DNA of 64,000 bases from the NCBI GenBank assembly GCA_024516155.1, contig JAJJXM010000023.1, positions 248,001-312,000 on the forward strand, in the 5' to 3' direction. Made by a program: the position numbers and the translations under genes. This DNA is from Pyronema omphalodes. Taxonomy: Eukaryota; Ascomycota; Pezizomycetes; Pezizales; Pyronemataceae. Position 1 is the stretch's first letter; each line of letters opens with the position of its first letter. A model generated the notes under the pieces. It saw nothing but the letters and a program-made list of their open reading frames with translations. It was not told where the DNA came from and made no database searches. Positions 58,670 to 64,000 of this stretch are shown piece by piece.

Positions 58670-59055
58670 CTTTAAACACCTACTAAACACCTTTAAACAC
58701 CTACTAAACACCTCTTTAAACACCTACTAAACACCTCTTTAAACACCTACTAAACACCTTTAAACACCTACTAAACACCTCTTTAAACACCTACTAAACA
58801 CCTTTAAACACCTACTAAACACCTTTAAACAACGATTTAAACACCGATTTAAACACCTTTAAACACCTTTAAACACCGATCTAAACACCTACTGAACACC
58901 TTTAAACACCGATTTAAACACCTACTAAACACCTTTAAACACCGATTTAAACACCTACTAAACACCTTTAAACACCAATTTAAACACCTACTAAACACCT
59001 TTAAACACCGATTTAAACACCTACTAAACACCTTTAAACACTGATTTAAACACCT
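58670..59055. repeat. Satellite of 21/23/33-bp units (TTTAAACACC core)
   Basis: The left half is made of 21- and 23-base units (CTACTAAACACCT, with or without CT, then TTAAACAC). The right half is 33-base units in which CGATTTAAACAC is added. All units share CTACTAAACACC and TTTAAACAC. The 33- and 21-base units keep a minus-strand frame open (FSRCLNRCLKV repeats); I regard that as an artefact. Confidence 0.9.
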
Positions 59056-59744
59056 TGCACAATAGTGGTTTGATCAAGCACCTCAGATATTTTTTAAATG
59101 TTTTAAATTAATTACTAAACCACTCGCTCATTATATAACATGTCTCTAGCTATTGCCAGGTCCTCTATCTATACATACAGGAACCTCCCACCTCCCTCCT
59201 CACCCCTCCTACTCCTGCTCCTGCTCTCTGTATAGTACCATTCGCTTTGTGCCTTTTTTGATTGACCCTTACCTATGCTGGAATCATGGATCGCTTCAAT
59301 AAATAGACTTAGGTTTTCTGAGCATCCTGTTTGTCTGGTTAGCATTGTGGATATTTGTGGGGTTGGTTTGCAGTACTTGACTCAGCGAGTATCTAGAAGT
59401 TCATATCCCAATTCCCCCTCTCTCTCTCTCTTTTCCCTCCGGTGGTGTATGGTGTATGAACTAGCAAATTCTGTTGAGGGACAAACATTTGACATGAGGA
59501 AAAACTTACAGTCAAACAAGAGAGAAAGATGGAGGTGGAGAAACAAGTGAATGAAATGGATGAAGAACGAGGAACAACAACGGCAGAACGAACAGAACAT
59601 AAGGAAGGGATGCGCACTAAGGCAATATCCACTTCCATCAACAAACAAAAACAGAACACACCTCTACAGGTTAAAACTGAATGTTCAGTAGAACACTGCA
59701 GGGTGATTTATATGAACCATGGAAACGCCATCCCTAGGAAGTGG
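59056..59744. other. Spacer between repeat blocks, no gene seen
   Basis: Short frames exist, such as 82 codons from an ATG at 59529 (+), but none is recognisable. It separates the satellite from block A2. Confidence 0.45.
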
Positions 59745-60427
59745 ACTGTAGATGTTTATTTAAACGTCAGAGGATAGTTCAAATAAACCCCGAAGAATAG
59801 GCGAAGAAGAAGGTGTTTATTTAAACACCCCTAGGGTGTTTAAATAAACCCCAAAGAATATGTAAAAAAGAAGGTGTTTATTTAAACATCCTTAAACACC
59901 CCTAGGGTGTTTAAATAAACACCAAAGAATAAGCGAAAAAAGAAGGTGTTTATTTAAACATCCTTAAACACCCCTAGGGTGTTTAAATAAACACCAAAGA
60001 ATAAGCGAAAAAGAAGGTGTTTATTTAAACATCCTTAAACACCTCTAGGGTGTTTATCTAAACACCCCTAGGATGTTTAAATAAACACCGAAGAATAAGC
60101 GAAAAAGAAGGTGTTTATTTAAACACCCCTAGGGTGTTTAAATAAACCCCTCAAAAAAAAAAATCAAGGTAGTTGTTTAACTAAACAACGCTGGGTGGTT
60201 TAGCTAAACACCGTAAATCACACTAAACAACTTCGGTGTTTAGGGGTGTTTAACTAAACACCTTTAAACAACGATGGGTGGTTTAGCTAAACACCTTAAA
60301 TCAGACTAAACAACTTTGGTGTTTAGGGTGTTTAACTAAACACTTTCGGTGTTTAGCTAAACCACGAAGGTGTTTGAACTAAACCACTCTCACTCGTTTT
60401 CTTGTACCATAGGGCACAGGGTACTTC
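59745..60427. repeat. Palindromic GTGTTTAAACAC repeat block A2
   Basis: The left part holds about five hairpin units at roughly 70-73-base spacing (about 59811, 59872, 59945, 60016 and 60109), separated by an AAGAATAAGCGAAAAAGAA linker. The simplest unit is 15-base arms, GTTTATTTAAACACC and its complement, around CCTAG. Expanded units add an inner CCTTAAACACC. The right part changes to GGTTTAGCTAAACACC-type palindromes and ends GTGTTTGAACTAAACCACTC, then CTTGTACCATAGGGCACAGG. Start and end match block A1, so A1 and A2 are two copies of one element type differing in unit number. Confidence 0.88.
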
Positions 60428-62811
60428 ATAATTCATTTCTTTGTAGTAATTAACATATTAATGCAAACAAGAAAGCACGATTGCAAGAATGCAAGAATGT
60501 AATAATCATGATTAGATCACGATATCTAAAGCTTACTTCCATCATAACGTACGCATGCGAAAAAAAATAAAGTCTGAAGGGTGAGGGGTGGGGAAAAGTA
60601 AATAAGGTATCTATAAAATCATCAATTATCACATAACATCTTTAATTTATGTACCCGTTACTCAATTCTTACACGACCGTCACTCACCCGCTACACACCC
60701 GCTACTCACCCGCTACTCACCCGCTACTCACCCGCTACTCACCCGTTACACACTTCTTACATATTCTTACACACCCACCGCAGTACACCCCATCATACCT
60801 TATCACACAATCAAAATGCCCAACAACCTAATAGTTCCGTTTTAAGCATATTTAGCTAACGAAAATCTTCTGCCATAGCAGAATTTTCAAAACAAACACA
60901 CCTTATATACCTTTAGTAGGAGTAGGTACATAACTTCAATCTTCAGATCTCATCTTATCTTTGAAATCCGCGCTCAATTCATTTATTTATTTATTTGTTT
61001 TTTTTTGGTTTATCATTTCAGCAAGAATTTCAATCAATCACCAATCCAAATTACAAAACTTTCCGTATGTATAAGCATCACTACACAGCGCATAGCAGAG
61101 GTATCTCACTCACTTATTTCCAGGTTCTCCAAAGCTTTAATACTCCCTCGTCAATCCATCAATTCCCGCAATTGATAACCCCTCACAGCTACAGCTACAG
61201 CTACAGTAGGGAATTAGTACCTAATATCCTAATGTATTGACATTCAACCCCCCCCCCCCCCCCTCCTCCTCCGGGTATGTTATGTAATACCACTTCATCA
61301 CTCGGCACCACCCAAAGGAGCATCATGCATCATGTGTCATGTATCATGGATCATCACCATCGCTAGCCCCAACGCTAGTAAAATCAAAAATCAAAAATCA
61401 AAACCAATAAAATCAGATTTGATGTCAAACCACAAAAGGTCATCCCGCAAGCCCGCAAGCCCCCAAACCCCCATAGAAAATAAAACCAGAGAAAAGAATG
61501 TAGAAAAAAAAAAAAAACAACGAATGTAAAAGAATGTAGAAAGCAAAGCAAAGCAAAGCCAATTGAAGAAAAGAAAGTAAAACCCAGAAAAGAACGTAAA
61601 AAGAAGAAAAAGAATGTAAAAAGCAGAAAAAGAGAGTTAAACCCAGAAAAGAGAGTAAAAAGCAGAAAAGAATGTAAAATGCAGAAAACAACGTAAAACC
61701 CAGAAAAGAATGTAAAAAAGAAAGTAGAAACCTAATCAAAGCCGATCAAAGAAAGTAAAAAGCATCAAAGAACGTAGAACGTAAAAAGCACAAAGCAGGA
61801 AACCAACAAGCAGAACAAGAAAACCGCAAACAAAAACCAAACCAACACCGTGTATACACAAAAGAATGGTAGTAACAGCAATTTCAAAACACCTAATTTC
61901 TATTCCCTTTTTGGCATACCTAAATGCAAGCAAACCTCAAAAGAACCTCAAAAGACCCTCGAAAAAAAAATCACAACCCCCTACCCCTTCCCCCGAGAAA
62001 GAAACCCCCTCGAAAAAAAAAACAAGAAAAAAAACGGCAAATATCCAAGCTCCAAGCTCCAAGCTCCAGCTCTCTAATTCAAGTTTTCCACAATCGCTAT
62101 TGGTATACACGGTGTAGAAAGGAAGGAAGGAAAGGAAGGAAGGAAAGGAAGGAAGGAAGCTGAAAGTAACAGAAGGCAGAAGGCAGAAGGTAAAACGTAG
62201 AAGGTACAAGTAAACATCAACATCAACATCGACGTCACAAAAACATCAAACCCCATTGTCACAAAAAACACAAAAAACAAAACCATCATCACGAAAAAAA
62301 AAGCTTAAAAGCTTAACATCTTAAAACCTTAAAGCAGCTTCAAGCATCAAGAATCAAGAATCAAGAATCCAAAGACAACACAAAGAATCCCCGCCCGCCC
62401 TGCAACGAATCACCAATTCGCAGATCAAAAAACTGCAATCAAAAGAAAGAAGAAAAACTTTCCAGGAAGAACAAAAACCACACAAAAAAAGAACTCTCCA
62501 GGAAAAAAGAAAGCGAAACAAAAATAAAAACCAGAAATTCCCCAGGGTATAAAGTTAACACAATGGTAATGATAACATCATCATCAGAAAGAAAAAAATT
62601 CACAAAAAAAAAATATTCACAAATTTTCCCCGTCATCACAAAATCTTCAGTCATTCCTTCGCCCTTCGCCGTTTGCCATTCCCTATTTAGTTCCTTTCAT
62701 TTACCACCTGAGTAAATTCCTAATCATAACCTCTCCCATTTCCATTCCAATTCCATAAAAATCATCTTAACCTCATTACCCCATCTTTATCTCCCCCAGG
62801 TAGTGGTCTCG
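60428..62811. other. Repeat-rich, A-rich spacer before the last gene
   Basis: Contains an 11-bp array (ACCCGCTACTC, about six copies, 60684-60750), a C tract of about 16 near 61247, imperfect AGAATGTAAAA/AGCAGAAA repeats (about 61490-61790), a GGAA-rich tract (62120-62160), and runs of GAATCAA. Phe-rich minus-strand frames are by-products of the A-rich plus strand. The last 150 bases are probably the 3' untranslated region of the partial gene at 62812. Confidence 0.55.
60684..60750. repeat. 11-bp tandem repeat (ACCCGCTACTC)
   Basis: About six tandem copies, the first and last diverged (CTACAC and GTTACAC). Confidence 0.88.
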
Positions 62812-64000
62812 TTACCGAAACCCCCCACCTCTTCCACCTCTAGTCCCTCTGGTCGGTAACTCGAAATTCGGATTACCGACTAAGCCAAGGTCCTCAACAT
62901 TTCCACGTCCACCCCTTGGATCTCCCTGCCCTGCTCCATTATAACCTCCTCTACCACCTCTATTCCCCATTCCATATCCTCCTCTACCTGGTCCTGGTGG
63001 TCCTCGCGGTCCTGCAGGTCCCCTCATTCCCTGCTCTGCCTCCCAAGCTGGATTCACCCCCCGTTGACTAATCGATGTGAACCCACTAGCTGTGCTAATA
63101 GGTGATCGCTGTCCATCATCCATATCATCGGGGATGGGAGGGGGAGGAGCATTCCATCCACCTGGTTGTTGCTGACGAAGATGCGGTGGTGGTCCATAAG
63201 CGGCCGCTGGGTTCGGAGGCGGAGGTCCAGGAAGAGGACCACTTGGCGGAGCACCGAGACCGGGAGTAAGGGTGGTTGGGTGCGGTGATCCAGAGGTTGG
63301 TGGTGGACTGAGACGGTCAAGAGGTTGATCGAACTGTGGAGCTACATCTTCGTAGTAACTTTCACTGGCTCGTTTTCCTGGTTCAGATCTTGGGTCTTGA
63401 CCTGTCGCCGGTGCTGCACCTCCTACCGTTGTGTTTTCGAGCTCTTGTTGTCGAGCCCAACCTTGTCGTGGAGGTGTGTAATCTTCTTCCTCAACACCTC
63501 CTAATCCCCCGGATCCAACAGGGTGTCTAGGGAATTCTGCTGGTAATTCATGTGGACTATTTCCACCGTCATCACTCATTGCCATACCTATCATATTTGG
63601 GTTTACAGGCGCTACTGCTAAGGTTTTTTCGAATTCGGATCTTTCATCCGCGGGATGATGCTGAGAGTCGATTCCGGCGGGGAAGTCAATGGATGCATGG
63701 GAGGCATGACGATCACGCTGTGAGCCATACGGGGCACCGTAGTTATCCTGTGGGCTCACCGGACTGCGGGGGTTGTAATTATCCTGGGAATCGTTGTATT
63801 CAGGCTGCTGTTGTCTTCTCGGGGGAGGCGGTGCGCGGAGTCCCGTAACTATTCCCATTCCCCCCGGTGTTCCCCCTCTTGGTGGCGGTCCACCGTACCC
63901 ACGGTCTGGACCATAGGACATTGGCATTGGCCCTCTTGTACCAGGGGCAGGCCCATAGGGACCTTGTTGCGGTGGTCCACGACGGTCAAATGATGGCGGG
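62812..64000 (-). CDS. Proline/glycine-rich protein with RGG tail, 5' end outside window
   Basis: The frame is open from the window edge to a TAA at 62812, giving at least 395 residues; ATG codons such as that at 63927 are internal, because the frame continues upstream without a stop. The visible protein is disordered: PPP/GPP-rich at its start, acidic and polar in the middle (DERSEFEKTLAVAPVNPNMI, GGVEEEDYTPPRQGWARQQE). It becomes proline-rich again and ends with RGG-type repeats (GRGGYGMGNRGGRGGYNG, TRGGRGGGFR). RGG tails commonly bind RNA and are arginine-methylated, so an RNA-associated role is possible but unproved. A segment SPISTASGFTSISQRGVNPA near the tail is the most distinctive, low-gap stretch. 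I do not recognise a named family. Confidence 0.75.
   Translation of the reverse strand, partial: PPSFDRRGPPQQGPYGPAPGTRGPMPMSYGPDRGYGGPPPRGGTPGGMGIVTGLRAPPPPRRQQQPEYNDSQDNYNPRSPVSPQDNYGAPYGSQRDRHASHASIDFPAGIDSQHHPADERSEFEKTLAVAPVNPNMIGMAMSDDGGNSPHELPAEFPRHPVGSGGLGGVEEEDYTPPRQGWARQQELENTTVGGAAPATGQDPRSEPGKRASESYYEDVAPQFDQPLDRLSPPPTSGSPHPTTLTPGLGAPPSGPLPGPPPPNPAAAYGPPPHLRQQQPGGWNAPPPPIPDDMDDGQRSPISTASGFTSISQRGVNPAWEAEQGMRGPAGPRGPPGPGRGGYGMGNRGGRGGYNGAGQGDPRGGRGNVEDLGLVGNPNFELPTRGTRGGRGGGFR

Noticed and set aside
58849..59031. FSRCLNRCLKV repeat peptide on the minus strand
   Set aside because: Produced by the 33-bp satellite, whose unit is a multiple of three.
60660..60760. Regular short repeats that might suggest a CRISPR array
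   Set aside because: They are tandem without unique spacers, and the genome is eukaryotic.
61440..62654. Several Phe/Leu-rich minus-strand frames resembling membrane proteins
   Set aside because: They mirror an A-rich plus strand (TTT/CTT codons) and contain no charged or loop structure expected of real membrane proteins.

Overview
The window looks like nuclear DNA of a filamentous ascomycete fungus. The identifiable genes are standard fungal housekeeping genes. They carry few, short introns with GTNNGT donors, CTAAC-type branch points and YAG acceptors, and they sit far apart in AT-rich DNA full of simple repeats. A Tad1-clade LINE and C-to-T/G-to-A-biased transposon relics (RIP-like) fit the same picture. 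I cannot name the species; a helotialean/leotiomycete origin is only a guess.

Layout. A Dcp2 mRNA-decapping gene (1236-3789, +, four exons rebuilt here) is followed by a nest of mobile elements at 4672-6510. There an old, colinear 3' relic of a LINE is split by a hAT-type MITE (22-bp terminal inverted repeats, 8-bp target duplication) and by a 71-bp truncated LINE copy (17-bp target duplication). From 6.5 to 15.4 kb I find no convincing gene, only degenerate inverted repeats. A phosducin-like gene (15454-16453, +, four exons) follows, then another gene-free stretch. An ATG16-like autophagy gene (22461-23302, -) and an Sso1-type plasma-membrane syntaxin gene (24666-25784, +) are divergent neighbours. 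A 9-bp minisatellite of about 70 perfect copies lies between the syntaxin and a convergent FEX/Fluc fluoride exporter (28097-29662, -). After about 9 kb of repeat-rich spacer comes an Ase1/PRC1/MAP65 microtubule bundler (38444-41215, -, three exons).

The right third is accessory. It holds a 1038-bp TA-flanked terminal-inverted-repeat element (49363-50400), a 7-bp minisatellite, and a small ORF built from a 45-bp repeat. It also holds a nearly full-length Tad-like LINE (52482-58525, -) flanked by a 14-bp duplication. The LINE landed inside an unusual block of palindromic GTGTTTAAACAC-type repeats; a second, uninterrupted block lies at 59745-60427 and a 21/23/33-bp satellite at 58670-59055. LINE ORF2 is open over 1258 codons, while ORF1 is broken at a G9-C-G10 homopolymer. 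The window ends inside a proline- and RGG-rich gene (62812 to beyond 64000, -).

The host genes do not form a pathway or cluster: they cover mRNA decay, G-protein/chaperone function, autophagy, exocytosis, fluoride tolerance and the spindle midzone. The most unusual content is the palindromic repeat family and the layered transposon insertions. Coordinates of spliced genes come from reading splice sites and family similarity by eye; no transcript or database evidence was available.
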